64,000 bases of DNA from CBDDLD01 sp965230605 (GTDB taxonomy: Bacteria > Bacteroidota > Bacteroidia > Flavobacteriales > Flavobacteriaceae). Of this stretch, positions 51,300 to 60,292 are shown in pieces (positions within the stretch are counted from its first letter, which is position 1; the number at the start of each line of letters is the position of its first letter). The notes beneath the pieces are model-generated. The model had not been told where the DNA came from, made no database searches, and saw nothing but the letters and a program-made list of their open reading frames with translations. Both the position numbers and the translations under genes were made by a program. The DNA lies in NCBI GenBank assembly GCA_965230605.1, contig CBDDLD010000004.1, positions 1,054,001 through 1,118,000 of the forward strand. Reading direction: 5' to 3'.

Positions 51300-53507
51300 T
51301 TAGTTTTTAGCAGTTGTAACTTCTAGATCTTTAGCTTTGATATCTGTTCCTAAGCGTTGCAGATATGCAATAAGTGCTACGATCTCACGGTTCTTCATTT
51401 CTACAAAATCTTCGCCGCTAGCAGCTTTATCAGCTTCGTAGTTTTGCGCAAAGTCAGGGTCGTTATATAAGTTCTTCTCAATCTGAGTACCCTGATCTAG
51501 CATACTCTGCTGAGCATTTGCGATATCTTCATCTGTATAAGGCACACCCAGTTTTACCATGACTCTCATTTTCTCTTCGGTCATAGATTTATCGAGTTCA
51601 TTTCTTATAAGCCATTGGTATCTTGGCATAATTGAGGTTTCATTCATAGCCTGAGGGTCGTACATATGGTTGAAATGCCAGTTGTCTGAATATTTACCAC
51701 CAATTCTATGGAGGTCAGGTCCAGTACGTTTACTTCCCCATAAGAATGGATGATCGTAAACAAACTCTCCTGCTTTTGAGTACTGCTTATCATTGGTCCA
51801 GTCATAACGCTCAACCTCACTTCGGAAAGGACGAATCATTTGCGAATGGCAACCTACACAGCCTTCTCTAATATAGATATCTCTACCCTCAAGCTCTAAT
51901 GGTGTATAGGGTTGTACACTTGAAATTGTTGGAATATTAGATTCCACCACTAGTGTTGGGATGATTTGTACAATACCTCCAATTAGAATAGCGATTGTCG
52001 CATATATAGTAAGTAATACAGGCTTACGTTCTAACCAAGTATGCCAACCTTCTCCTGCAACTCTACGTTTTGATACGCGCTGTAAAGCAGGAGCTTCAGC
52101 TAACTCGTCAGTTACTTTATGATGAGAACGTACAACAGTCATTATAACATTATATACTAAGATCAGCATCCCTATAATGTATAGTGAACCTCCAATAGCA
52201 CGCATCCAGTACATAGGAATGATTTCAGTTACGGTTTCCAAGAAGTTACCGTAAACTAAAGTACCATCAGGTTCAAATTGCTTCCACATACTTGCTTGTG
52301 TAAATCCAGCAACATACATTGGTAGCGCATATAGAATAATACCCAAGGTACCTATCCAGAAATGTACATTGGCGAGCCCTACAGAATAAAGCCTTGTTTT
52401 AAAGAGCCTTGGAATTAACCAATAGATCATACCAAAGGCTAAGAAACCATTCCAAGCTAAGGCGCCAACGTGAACGTGAGCGATGATCCAATCCGTAAAG
52501 TGAGCAATAGCATTTACATTTTTAAGCGATAGCATAGGGCCTTCAAAAGTGGCCATACCATAACCGGTTATAGCGACAACCATAAACTTTAATACCGGGT
52601 CGGTTCTTACTTTATCCCAGGCACCACGCAAGGTTAATAATCCATTGATCATACCACCCCATGATGGTGCAATTAACATGACTGAGAATGCAACACCTAA
52701 GTGTTGAGCCCATTCCGGTAAAGCTGTGTATAATAAGTGGTGTGGGCCAGCCCAAATGTATATGAATATTAAGGACCAGAAGTGAACTATCGATAGTCGG
52801 TAGGAGTACACAGGCCTGTTGGCAGCCTTAGGAACAAAATAGTACATCAGCCCTAAAAATGGTGTGGTTAAAAAGAAGGCTACCGCATTATGGCCATACC
52901 ACCATTGCACCAAGGCATCTTGCACCCCGGCATATACCGAGTAACTCTTTAGGCCACTTACAGGTAATTCTAAACTATTGAATATATGTAACACAGCAAC
53001 AGTGACGAAAGTTGCTATATAAAACCATATAGCCACATAAAGGTGACGCTGTCTTCGCTTTAATATGGTACCAATCATATTGATACCAAAAGCGACCCAT
53101 ACAAGTGCAATGGCGATATCAAAAGGCCACTCTAATTCTGCATATTCTTTAGATGTTGTAAACCCTAAAGGTAATGTGATGGCCGCACCTACGATGATAA
53201 GCTGCCATGCCCAGAAGTTGAAGTTACTTAAGAAGTCACTAAACATTCTGGCTTTAAGGAGGCGCTGCATAGAGTAGTAGACACCTGCAAAAATAGCATT
53301 ACCTACAAAGGCAAATATGACGGCATTAGTATGTAATGGTCGCAGACGACCAAAGCTTAGCCATGAGACATCCTGAGTTAGGTTTGGAAATAAAAAAAGG
53401 AAAGCTAGAAGTAAACCTACTAGCATACCTACTACACCCCATAGTATGGTAGCGTAGATGAATTTTTTAACGATCTTATTATCGTAATAGAACTGTTGCA
53501 TTTCCAT
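51300..53507 (-). CDS. ccoNO: cbb3 cytochrome c oxidase, fused subunits I and II
   Basis: 735-residue fusion. Residues about 1-480 are CcoN with 12 membrane spans and haem/copper ligands (RPLHTNAVIFAF, WYGHNAVAFFLTTPFLG, GPHHLLYTALPEW, ALPMYVAGFTQASMW). After a short link (RVAGEGWHTWLERK) comes CcoO: one span, then haem c at Cys550-Val-Gly-Cys553-His554 and SKRTGPDLHRIGGKYSDNWH. It reduces oxygen to water with high affinity and pumps protons. Separate ccoN and ccoO genes are the rule outside Bacteroidota. It follows ccoS after 12 bases. Confidence 0.96.
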   Translation of the reverse strand: MEMQQFYYDNKIVKKFIYATILWGVVGMLVGLLLAFLFLFPNLTQDVSWLSFGRLRPLHTNAVIFAFVGNAIFAGVYYSMQRLLKARMFSDFLSNFNFWAWQLIIVGAAITLPLGFTTSKEYAELEWPFDIAIALVWVAFGINMIGTILKRRQRHLYVAIWFYIATFVTVAVLHIFNSLELPVSGLKSYSVYAGVQDALVQWWYGHNAVAFFLTTPFLGLMYYFVPKAANRPVYSYRLSIVHFWSLIFIYIWAGPHHLLYTALPEWAQHLGVAFSVMLIAPSWGGMINGLLTLRGAWDKVRTDPVLKFMVVAITGYGMATFEGPMLSLKNVNAIAHFTDWIIAHVHVGALAWNGFLAFGMIYWLIPRLFKTRLYSVGLANVHFWIGTLGIILYALPMYVAGFTQASMWKQFEPDGTLVYGNFLETVTEIIPMYWMRAIGGSLYIIGMLILVYNVIMTVVRSHHKVTDELAEAPALQRVSKRRVAGEGWHTWLERKPVLLTIYATIAILIGGIVQIIPTLVVESNIPTISSVQPYTPLELEGRDIYIREGCVGCHSQMIRPFRSEVERYDWTNDKQYSKAGEFVYDHPFLWGSKRTGPDLHRIGGKYSDNWHFNHMYDPQAMNETSIMPRYQWLIRNELDKSMTEEKMRVMVKLGVPYTDEDIANAQQSMLDQGTQIEKNLYNDPDFAQNYEADKAASGEDFVEMKNREIVALIAYLQRLGTDIKAKDLEVTTAKN

Positions 53508-53519
53508 AATAGTTGGATA

Positions 53520-53705
53520 TTAGTCTGTTTTGGTTGTTATAGATTGTTCGTTTTGATTTTTTATAATTTCATCTTCAAATAGCATCCTTACAGATGGCGT
53601 ATAACTATCATCATATTGCCCACGTTTTACTGAAATAATAAATACAATAAAAAAGACAATAGCTACTGCTATACTAATGCACAATAAGATGTATATAACA
53701 CTCAT
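53520..53705 (-). CDS. ccoS: cbb3 oxidase maturation protein CcoS
   Basis: 61 residues: one membrane segment (YILLCISIAVAIVFFIVFII) then VKRGQYDDSYTPSVRMLFED. The last part is the CcoS signature (GQFDD-x-xP-x2-R-M-x2-D). CcoS is needed for cofactor insertion into CcoN. It is first in the operon controlled by the Crp/Fnr-type site at 53754-53771. Confidence 0.9.
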   Translation of the reverse strand: MSVIYILLCISIAVAIVFFIVFIISVKRGQYDDSYTPSVRMLFEDEIIKNQNEQSITTKTD

Positions 53706-53725
53706 ACCTATTTGAAGTTATGGTT

Positions 53726-53771
53726 CAAAATTACTCTTGAGCTCGTTCTTAAAACATGATATTTGTCATGT
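53726..53771 (-). promoter_or_regulatory. Crp/Fnr-type site and -7 box of the cco operon
   Basis: Palindrome ACATGA-N6-TCATGT at 53754-53771; its core reads ATGACAAATATCAT toward ccoS, identical to the hemN site. TAATTTTG stands at 53726-53733 on the minus strand, 29.5 bases from the centre, the same distance and the same box as for hemN. Confidence 0.8.
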
Positions 53772-53785
53772 CTAAATGATTTATT

Positions 53786-56161
53786 TCATTTCAATTTCTT
53801 TCCGTGATACGATGTGGCTAATGTTGTAAATACAACAATACTGATAGAGCTTAAAGGCATTAATATGGCAGCTACTACAGGGGCTAATTGCCCGGTCACA
53901 GCAAAGTAGAGTCCGATGATATTATAGATAAATGATAGCATAAAACTCCACTTAATAATTTGTATTGCGGCTTTAGATGTTTTTATATATTGAGATAACT
54001 GATTAAGTTTAGAGGCATCCAGAATAGCATCACAAGCAGGTGAGAACACATTAACGTCTTCAGAGATGGCAATCCCCACATCACTTTGAGCTAATGCCCC
54101 GGCATCGTTAAGACCATCACCAACCATAAGTACTTTAGCCCCTTCTGACTGATGATATTTAATGTACTCTAATTTATCTTCCGGCTTTTGATTAAAAATT
54201 AGCTTCGTGTTTTGAGGTAAGAGTTTTTCTAAATGCGCTTTTTCGCCAGAATTATCTCCGGAAAGAATTACCAGATCATAGGTGTCTTTCAATTGATTGA
54301 ATAGCTTTGAAACCCCTTTTCGATACTTATTATAGAAGGTGTATTTTCCTTTGTAAGTATTATTTGCACTGATATGTACAGTTGTAGCTGTAGATGCGAA
54401 GCCTTCAACTTTATTTACAAAACTTGCCGAACCAATTTTAAGCTTTGTTGAATCATATTCAGCTTCTATACCTCTACCAACATGTTCTTTGAAGGTGTCT
54501 AAAGACACAATATCATTGTCATTTAGAATGTTATATAAGCTTCTACTGAGCGGATGGTTTGAACTTCTTAATGAACTTTTTAGAATACTTGTTTCCAGTT
54601 CAGTCAAGTTTTCACCTTCATAGGCTGTCACATTAGAGCTACTTGTGGTAATGGTTCCGGTTTTATCAAAAATAATGGTGTTGATCTTTGCTAATTGCTC
54701 AATCACATTAGCATTCTTGATATAGAATTTTAGCTTCCCAAAAATCCTCAGAAGATTACCAAAAGTGAAGGGAGCCGATAAGGCTATGGCACAAGGGCAT
54801 GCTATAATTAAAACAGCCGTGAATACGTTCAAGGCTTTAGTAGCATCAGTCATAAGCCAATAAGTTGTAGCTACTAAAGCTATAATGAGGATGCTGATGG
54901 TGAAGTGTTTACTTATTCTATTTGTGAGAGATGTAAAAGAGGTCTCACGGTCTTTATTGAAAATGTCATTACTCCATAACTGTGTCAAATAACTCTGCTC
55001 AACAGTATTTAATGCCTCTACTTCAATACTTCCTGAGGTTTGCCTACCACCGGCAAATAATTTGTCACCAGACGATTTGGAGATGTTTTGAGATTCTCCG
55101 GTAACAAAGCTGTAATCAATGGATGCTTCGCCATTAATTAATATGGCATCGACAGGAATGAGCTCTTGATTTCTAATCAGTAAACGATCTCCCTCTTTAA
55201 TATCATAAACTTGAATTGAGTGTTCAGTTTTATTTGCCTCTACTTTTGTAACAGCAATTGGGAAGTACGATTTGTAATCGCGCTCAAAAGATAAAAAGGC
55301 ATAGGTTTTTTGTTGAAAGAACTTACCAAGAAGTAAGAAAAACACCAGTCCGGTTAAACTATCGAAGAAACCTGAACCCAGATCAAAAATGACCTCTGTA
55401 GAACTTCTTAAGAAAAGTACAGTTATTCCCAGAGCTATGGGAACATCAATATTTAAAAACTTTGACCTTAGACCTTTATAAGCTGAGATAAAGTAATCTT
55501 GAGCAGAATAAAATACTACCGGTAATGATAAAAAGAGCATCAACCATCTAAAGAGGTGTTTATAACGTTCTAACCAGAATTCATTGACTTCAAAATATTC
55601 TGGAAATGACAAGAACATGATATTGCCAAAAGCGAATCCAGCTAGACCTAATTTGTAGATTAATGACCTATCTGAAGTCTTTTTTCCTGCTTTAAAATCC
55701 TCAAGACTTATATAGGGTTCATAGCCAATACTGCTTAATAAAACAACAATATCTTTTAAAGATGTTGCAGATGGATCGTAGGTGACTCTAACGGTCTTCT
55801 TACCAAAGTTCACGGTAGAACTAGAGACTTCTTTATTAAGCTTGTTTAGGTTTTCTAATATCCAAATACAAGAACTACAATGTATATGAGGAATATATAG
55901 AGTTGTAATTTCTATCGAATCACTTCTAAACTCTGTGAGGGCTTCCACAATAGGGTCATCTGTCAGGTAATCATACTTACCTTTTATATCATTTGGTGTG
56001 GCTCCAGGTGCGTTTTGAAAATCATAATAGCAGGTGAGATCATTATCGCTAAAAATCTCATATACTGTTTTACAACCATTGCAACAGAAGTGTTTTTGGT
56101 CGTATTTTATATTAGAAGTACCGCAATCATCGCCACAGTGATAGCATGAATTTGTTTCCAT
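53786..56161 (-). CDS. ccoI: Copper-translocating P-type ATPase CcoI/FixI
   Basis: 791 residues. The N-terminus has a cysteine-rich region (CYHCGDDCG, HFCCNGCKTVYE) and an HMA domain (IPHIHCSSCIWILENL). The ATPase core shows TGES in SFVTGESQNI, the copper-site CPC in IACPCAIALSAPF (about 455), phosphorylation motif DKTGTIT (about 497), SNHPLSRSL and GDGLNDAGAL. It supplies copper for the oxidase CuB centre. It has its own Crp/Fnr-type site upstream, 80 bases separate it from ccoS, and it is divergent from the regulator gene. Confidence 0.95.
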   Translation of the reverse strand: METNSCYHCGDDCGTSNIKYDQKHFCCNGCKTVYEIFSDNDLTCYYDFQNAPGATPNDIKGKYDYLTDDPIVEALTEFRSDSIEITTLYIPHIHCSSCIWILENLNKLNKEVSSSTVNFGKKTVRVTYDPSATSLKDIVVLLSSIGYEPYISLEDFKAGKKTSDRSLIYKLGLAGFAFGNIMFLSFPEYFEVNEFWLERYKHLFRWLMLFLSLPVVFYSAQDYFISAYKGLRSKFLNIDVPIALGITVLFLRSSTEVIFDLGSGFFDSLTGLVFFLLLGKFFQQKTYAFLSFERDYKSYFPIAVTKVEANKTEHSIQVYDIKEGDRLLIRNQELIPVDAILINGEASIDYSFVTGESQNISKSSGDKLFAGGRQTSGSIEVEALNTVEQSYLTQLWSNDIFNKDRETSFTSLTNRISKHFTISILIIALVATTYWLMTDATKALNVFTAVLIIACPCAIALSAPFTFGNLLRIFGKLKFYIKNANVIEQLAKINTIIFDKTGTITTSSSNVTAYEGENLTELETSILKSSLRSSNHPLSRSLYNILNDNDIVSLDTFKEHVGRGIEAEYDSTKLKIGSASFVNKVEGFASTATTVHISANNTYKGKYTFYNKYRKGVSKLFNQLKDTYDLVILSGDNSGEKAHLEKLLPQNTKLIFNQKPEDKLEYIKYHQSEGAKVLMVGDGLNDAGALAQSDVGIAISEDVNVFSPACDAILDASKLNQLSQYIKTSKAAIQIIKWSFMLSFIYNIIGLYFAVTGQLAPVVAAILMPLSSISIVVFTTLATSYHGKKLK

Positions 56162-56185
56162 ACAATTTGCTCAATTTACCTGTAA

Positions 56186-56231
56186 CAAAGATTACACTAG
56201 ATGTCATATTATAATATGATATTTGTCATGT
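56186..56231 (-). promoter_or_regulatory. Crp/Fnr-type site and -7-like box of ccoI
   Basis: ATATGA-TATTTG-TCATGT at 56214-56231; toward ccoI it reads ATGACAAATATCAT, as at the other two promoters. AATCTTTG at 56186-56193 (minus strand, one mismatch to TAnnTTTG) lies again 29.5 bases from the centre. Confidence 0.7.
56204..56219. repeat. Perfect 16-bp palindrome between ccoI and the Crp/Fnr gene
   Basis: TCATATTATAATATGA is its own reverse complement and overlaps the Crp/Fnr-type site by six bases. The arms contain the same TCAT/ATGA half-sites in everted order, so it may be a second binding site for autoregulation. Confidence 0.6.
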
Positions 56232-56237
56232 TTTAAT

Positions 56238-56245
56238 TACCTTTG
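56238..56245 (+). promoter_or_regulatory. -7 promoter box of the Crp/Fnr gene
   Basis: TACCTTTG matches TAnnTTTG exactly, 23 bases before the ATG. The Fnr-type palindrome is centred only about 15 bases further upstream, over the expected -33 region, a position better suited to repression than activation. Confidence 0.55.
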
Positions 56246-56268
56246 ATTAGACCCTAACTTTATAAGTT

Positions 56269-56946
56269 ATGAGTAAATGTGAACAGTGCATCATACGCCA
56301 ATTTAACTCCCTTAAGAGCCTTACTAAGGATGAATTAATGAGAATATCTAACTGTAAGACATCTAAGTATGTGAAACGCGGTGATATTATTTTTGAGGAA
56401 GGCGAAAATTTAAACGGCGTATACTGTGTGCGAGATGGTGTGTGTAAGTTGACTAAACTGAGTGAAAACGGAAAGGATCAAGTAGTGAAACTGATTACCA
56501 AAGGTGATATTCTTGGGCAACGCTCTTTAGTCAGTGAAGAAAGTACTAACCTTAGTGCTACTGCACTTAATGATATGGAATTGTGCTTTATTCCTAAACG
56601 TGAGATTATGACCGACCTGCACAATAACACTAATTTCTCATTAGATATTATGAAGCACTTGGCTCAGGATTTGAAGGGTTCTGATAATGCTTTAGTTAAT
56701 ATGGCACAAAAACCAGTAAAACAAAGAATGGCTGAAACCATTCTATACATACACAACGCGTTTGGAACTGATGAAGATGGTAACTTGAGTGTTATTTTGT
56801 CTAGAGAAGATTATGCAAATATTGTTGGCACAGCTACTGAGTCTGCGATACGAATACTATCTCAATTTAAAAAAGATAATTTAATATCTACAGTAGGGAA
56901 AAAGATAAAGATTGAAGATATTAACGGTCTAAAGCGCATAGAATAA
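56269..56946 (+). CDS. Crp/Fnr-family transcriptional regulator
   Basis: 225 residues: cyclic-nucleotide-binding-type beta-barrel (about 20-130; RGDIIFEEGENLNGVYCVRD), dimer helix, and winged helix with SREDYANIVGTATESAIRIL. Glu191 and Arg195 in the recognition helix fit the Glu-x3-Arg pair of Crp/Fnr proteins, which contact TGA-type half-sites. The N-terminus has Cys4-x2-Cys7, with further cysteines at 29, 53, 59 and 106; spacing differs from Escherichia coli FNR, so an iron-sulfur sensor is possible but not proved. It is divergent from ccoI and the probable regulator of hemN and cco. Confidence 0.9.
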   Translation: MSKCEQCIIRQFNSLKSLTKDELMRISNCKTSKYVKRGDIIFEEGENLNGVYCVRDGVCKLTKLSENGKDQVVKLITKGDILGQRSLVSEESTNLSATALNDMELCFIPKREIMTDLHNNTNFSLDIMKHLAQDLKGSDNALVNMAQKPVKQRMAETILYIHNAFGTDEDGNLSVILSREDYANIVGTATESAIRILSQFKKDNLISTVGKKIKIEDINGLKRIE

Positions 56947-56961
56947 TAATTAGAAAACATT

Positions 56962-56993
56962 AAAAAAGGCTCTGATTTTTCAGAGCCTTTTTT
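56962..56993. terminator. Bidirectional terminator after the Crp/Fnr gene
   Basis: GGCTCTGA / TCAGAGCC with loop TTTT, extended by six A and six T to a 14-bp stem. It separates the regulator gene from the convergent BNR-repeat gene. Confidence 0.9.
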
Positions 56994-56996
56994 AAT

Positions 56997-59900
56997 TTAG
57001 TCTATACTAAATGTTTTGGTGTCTTTAAACGGATTGGCTTTGACCTGTTCCATTTTTTCACGGTAAGGCTTCCATTCCTCATTAAAGAATTTATTGGTTG
57101 CTCCCAATACTTTATTAATAGCATCTTTGGCATTTTTTATTAATGTGGTTTCCGTTGAGGTTAATCCTGTTTGGCTATTTCCAACATAATTTCTGGCTAA
57201 ACCTAAACGTTGCATCGGTGTTACTTCAGGATTTCTGGTGATACCTTGGCGTTTATCAATTTTGCCTAAATAGCTTTCTATAAGTTCATCAATCGCTTTC
57301 ACAATGTCCTTAGAAGCTTTGATTTGATCTTTGTACTGTTCCTTGTCTAACTTAGTAAGTTCTCCTTTATACTTCTCAGCAATTTGCTTGCTCTGAACCA
57401 GTTGTTTTACGGCATCAGCCATAGTTTGCTGAATAGCCTCCAATTCCTTACTTGTAGCATATACTTCATTGATATTAGATTGTGACACATTAAGTCTTGG
57501 GTCAGATGCTACCTTTACCGTCGTTTCAGATTGTTGATCACCATAATGAATTACAGCTCTATAAGTACCAGGTTTTACACTAACACCTCCAGGCTCAAAG
57601 CGACGCTTTCTTATAGTTCTTGATGGACGATCCCCACCGGCTTCATTCATGAACCAAGTCCATTTATGAATTCCAGATTCCTTAGGCGTCTTACGTTTTA
57701 ATGTTCTGATTAAACGATCACCATCGTATAATTTTAGTGTTAATGAATCCCACTTCACCTTCTTCTCTGAAGCTTCAGCATTATCCTCTTTTTTCTCTTC
57801 CTTCTTTTTATCCTTTTTGTTTTCAGCTTTCTTTTCTTTCTTTTTTACATTGATCATGTAAGAAAATTGGGCACCATAACCTCTATTTTCTCCATGATAC
57901 ATAGCATCTGCACCAAATCGACTACCACTTGGTTGTTGATAGGCAGCCTGATATGCTGTAGGCGGATCAAAAAGTTGAATTTGAGAACTCATAAGTGCTT
58001 TATTCTTCGCCATGGCTCTCAGAGGTCTAATATCATCTAATACCCATGCAGCACGTCCAAATGTACCTATTACTAAGTCATGTTCTCTAGGATGAATGAT
58101 AAGATCTTTTACAGATGTTGTTGGGAAGCCTTCAGTCCATTTGGTCCATTTTTTTCCGGCATCTAAGGATACATATAAACCATCATCTGTGCCTAAGAAC
58201 ATCAGGTTAGGCTCTTCAATATCTTCTACAATAGCAAGTGTATAACTCTGTACGTCATTGGTATCTACAATACGCTCCCATGTTTTTCCGTAATCTTTGG
58301 TACGGTATGCATAAGGTGTATAGTTAAAACGTCTATAATCATTGGCTATTAATAAAGCTTCGCCTTTATTCTTATTTGATGCTTTAATTTGCGCGATCCA
58401 ACTGCCTTTTGGTAAGCCCTTGATGTTTTTGGTAACTTCAGTCCAGGAGTTTCCACCATCTTGAGTATAATGTACACGACCATCATCTGTACCTACCCAA
58501 AGCATATTATTTTCTACAACGGAAGGCTCTATAACAAGAATAGTACAGTGGTTTTCTGCACCTGTAGCATCCATGGTTAAACCACCACTTTCACTTTGCT
58601 TTTGTTTTTCTGGATCATTAGTTGTAAGATCTGGTGATATCACAGTCCAGGTTTCACCTTTATCTGTAGATTTATGTACAAACTGACTTCCAAAATAAAT
58701 TGTACTGTTGCTATATGGATCAATATTGATGGCTGAGTTCCAATTGAATCGTAATCGAACATCAGGATCAGGGTGCGTTGGCCGTACACCATAATTATTT
58801 CCTGTCTGCCAATCGTAACGACTTACAAACCCTTGCTGGCTCATAGACCACCCATATCTTGAATCGTCTCTATCCGGAACCACATCAAAACCATCACCAA
58901 AAGAAATCTCTTGCCAATAGCTATTACGTATCCCTTGAGATCGCCACACATAAGCTGGACCTCTCCAAGACCCATTGTCTTGCATTCCGCCATAAACATT
59001 GTATGGGAATTCATTATCTACATTAATATGATAGAACTGAGCTACAGGAAGATTACCGATAAATCGCCAAGTCTTACCACCATCTCTAGTGATGTTCATA
59101 CCACCATCGTTACCATCGATCATGAAACTTCCATCCTCAGGGTGAATCCACCAGGCATGATGATCAGGGTGTACGCCGTTACTCACACCATAGGCAGGCA
59201 TCAACTGAGAGAAATTTTTACCACCATCTTCGGAAACATTTACGTAAGTGAATACAGAATAAACTCTATTCTCATTTTCAGGATCAACAAAAATATCTGA
59301 GTAATAGAATGGACGATTCCCTATATCATTCTTATTATTGATCATTCGCCATTTAAAACCACCATCGGTACTTTTATATAATGCATTCTTTTTCGATTCA
59401 ATTAAAGCGTATACTATGTTTGGTTTGTTTGGCGCTATAGCAATACCAATACGCCCAAGGTTACCTTTAGGTAATCCATCTTCATCGCTTAGTTTCTTCC
59501 ATGTTTTTCCCCCATCATGCGTCACATGCAGTCCAGAGCCTTCACCTCCGGAATTGAAGAACCACGGGTCTCGCTTATGCTCCCACATGGCTGCAAATAG
59601 TTTGTTTGGATTAGAAGGGTCCATAACCAAATCGGCAGCTCCTGTTTTATTATTAGCAAATAAAATTTTTGCCCAAGTTTTTCCACCATCAGTCGTTTTA
59701 TAGACACCACGTTCAGGGTGTTCTCCCCATGGAGATCCAATAGCACCAACATAAACGACGTCTGGATTATCCGGATGAACAATGATTCTATGGATATGTC
59801 TCGTTTTTTCCAGACCCATAGCCATCCACGATTTTCCACCATCTAATGATTTGTAGACACCATATCCGCCATTAAGGCTATTACGTGGATTTCCTTCTCC

Positions 59901-60212
59901 TGTACCTACCCATATTACACTTGGGTTGGACTGTTGTATAGCAACAGCACCAATAGATGCTGTTAACTCTTTATCAAAGATTGGATCCCATTTTATACCG
60001 CCGGAAGTCGATTTCCAAAGGCCACCAGATGCAGTTCCCACATACATAACATCAGGATTAGATAAATCAACATCGATAGCAGTGACACGACCAGACATAC
60101 CTCCAGGACCTATATTCCTAGGAGCCATGTTTTTAACCATATCCATCGAAAACTCTTGTGCAGAAAGTAGTGTGATGCAGAATAGCATCAACAAGGAAAA
60201 AACTCGTTTCAT
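56997..60212 (-). CDS. Secreted BNR/sortilin (VPS10)-like beta-propeller protein
   Basis: 1071 residues with signal peptide (FSLLMLFCITLLSAQ). Residues about 30-740 consist of repeated propeller blades with Asp-box motifs: SGGLWKSTSGGIKW, GVYKSLDGGKSW, GVYKTTDGGKTW, GLHVTHDGGKTW and RVHYTQDGGNSW. A very Lys/Glu-rich stretch follows at about 787-815, then a beta region and a helical end with coiled-coil character (about 920-1010). No known catalytic residues of sialidases are assigned. It lacks a type IX C-terminal sorting domain that I can recognise. Substrate or partner unknown; it stands alone. Confidence 0.85.
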   Translation of the reverse strand: MKRVFSLLMLFCITLLSAQEFSMDMVKNMAPRNIGPGGMSGRVTAIDVDLSNPDVMYVGTASGGLWKSTSGGIKWDPIFDKELTASIGAVAIQQSNPSVIWVGTGEGNPRNSLNGGYGVYKSLDGGKSWMAMGLEKTRHIHRIIVHPDNPDVVYVGAIGSPWGEHPERGVYKTTDGGKTWAKILFANNKTGAADLVMDPSNPNKLFAAMWEHKRDPWFFNSGGEGSGLHVTHDGGKTWKKLSDEDGLPKGNLGRIGIAIAPNKPNIVYALIESKKNALYKSTDGGFKWRMINNKNDIGNRPFYYSDIFVDPENENRVYSVFTYVNVSEDGGKNFSQLMPAYGVSNGVHPDHHAWWIHPEDGSFMIDGNDGGMNITRDGGKTWRFIGNLPVAQFYHINVDNEFPYNVYGGMQDNGSWRGPAYVWRSQGIRNSYWQEISFGDGFDVVPDRDDSRYGWSMSQQGFVSRYDWQTGNNYGVRPTHPDPDVRLRFNWNSAINIDPYSNSTIYFGSQFVHKSTDKGETWTVISPDLTTNDPEKQKQSESGGLTMDATGAENHCTILVIEPSVVENNMLWVGTDDGRVHYTQDGGNSWTEVTKNIKGLPKGSWIAQIKASNKNKGEALLIANDYRRFNYTPYAYRTKDYGKTWERIVDTNDVQSYTLAIVEDIEEPNLMFLGTDDGLYVSLDAGKKWTKWTEGFPTTSVKDLIIHPREHDLVIGTFGRAAWVLDDIRPLRAMAKNKALMSSQIQLFDPPTAYQAAYQQPSGSRFGADAMYHGENRGYGAQFSYMINVKKKEKKAENKKDKKKEEKKEDNAEASEKKVKWDSLTLKLYDGDRLIRTLKRKTPKESGIHKWTWFMNEAGGDRPSRTIRKRRFEPGGVSVKPGTYRAVIHYGDQQSETTVKVASDPRLNVSQSNINEVYATSKELEAIQQTMADAVKQLVQSKQIAEKYKGELTKLDKEQYKDQIKASKDIVKAIDELIESYLGKIDKRQGITRNPEVTPMQRLGLARNYVGNSQTGLTSTETTLIKNAKDAINKVLGATNKFFNEEWKPYREKMEQVKANPFKDTKTFSID

Positions 60213-60239
60213 TATTTTAAGGTTAGTTAAGTTAAACCC

Positions 60240-60247
60240 TAAAATTA
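60240..60247 (-). promoter_or_regulatory. -7-like box of the BNR-repeat gene
   Basis: The minus strand reads TAATTTTA, one mismatch to TAnnTTTG, 27 bases before the start codon. Confidence 0.35.
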
Positions 60248-60292
60248 CGGAAAAGTAATCACAGAATTCTTAATGACTTGTTAAGTTAATTG

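Noticed and set aside
56255..56262. TAACTTTA as -7 box of the Crp/Fnr gene
   Set aside because: Only seven bases before the ATG, so no leader would remain; TACCTTTG at 56238 fits better.
58911..59703. Two long open frames antisense to the BNR-repeat gene
   Set aside because: They cover repeated propeller blades and contain no domain; long mirror frames are common opposite repeats.
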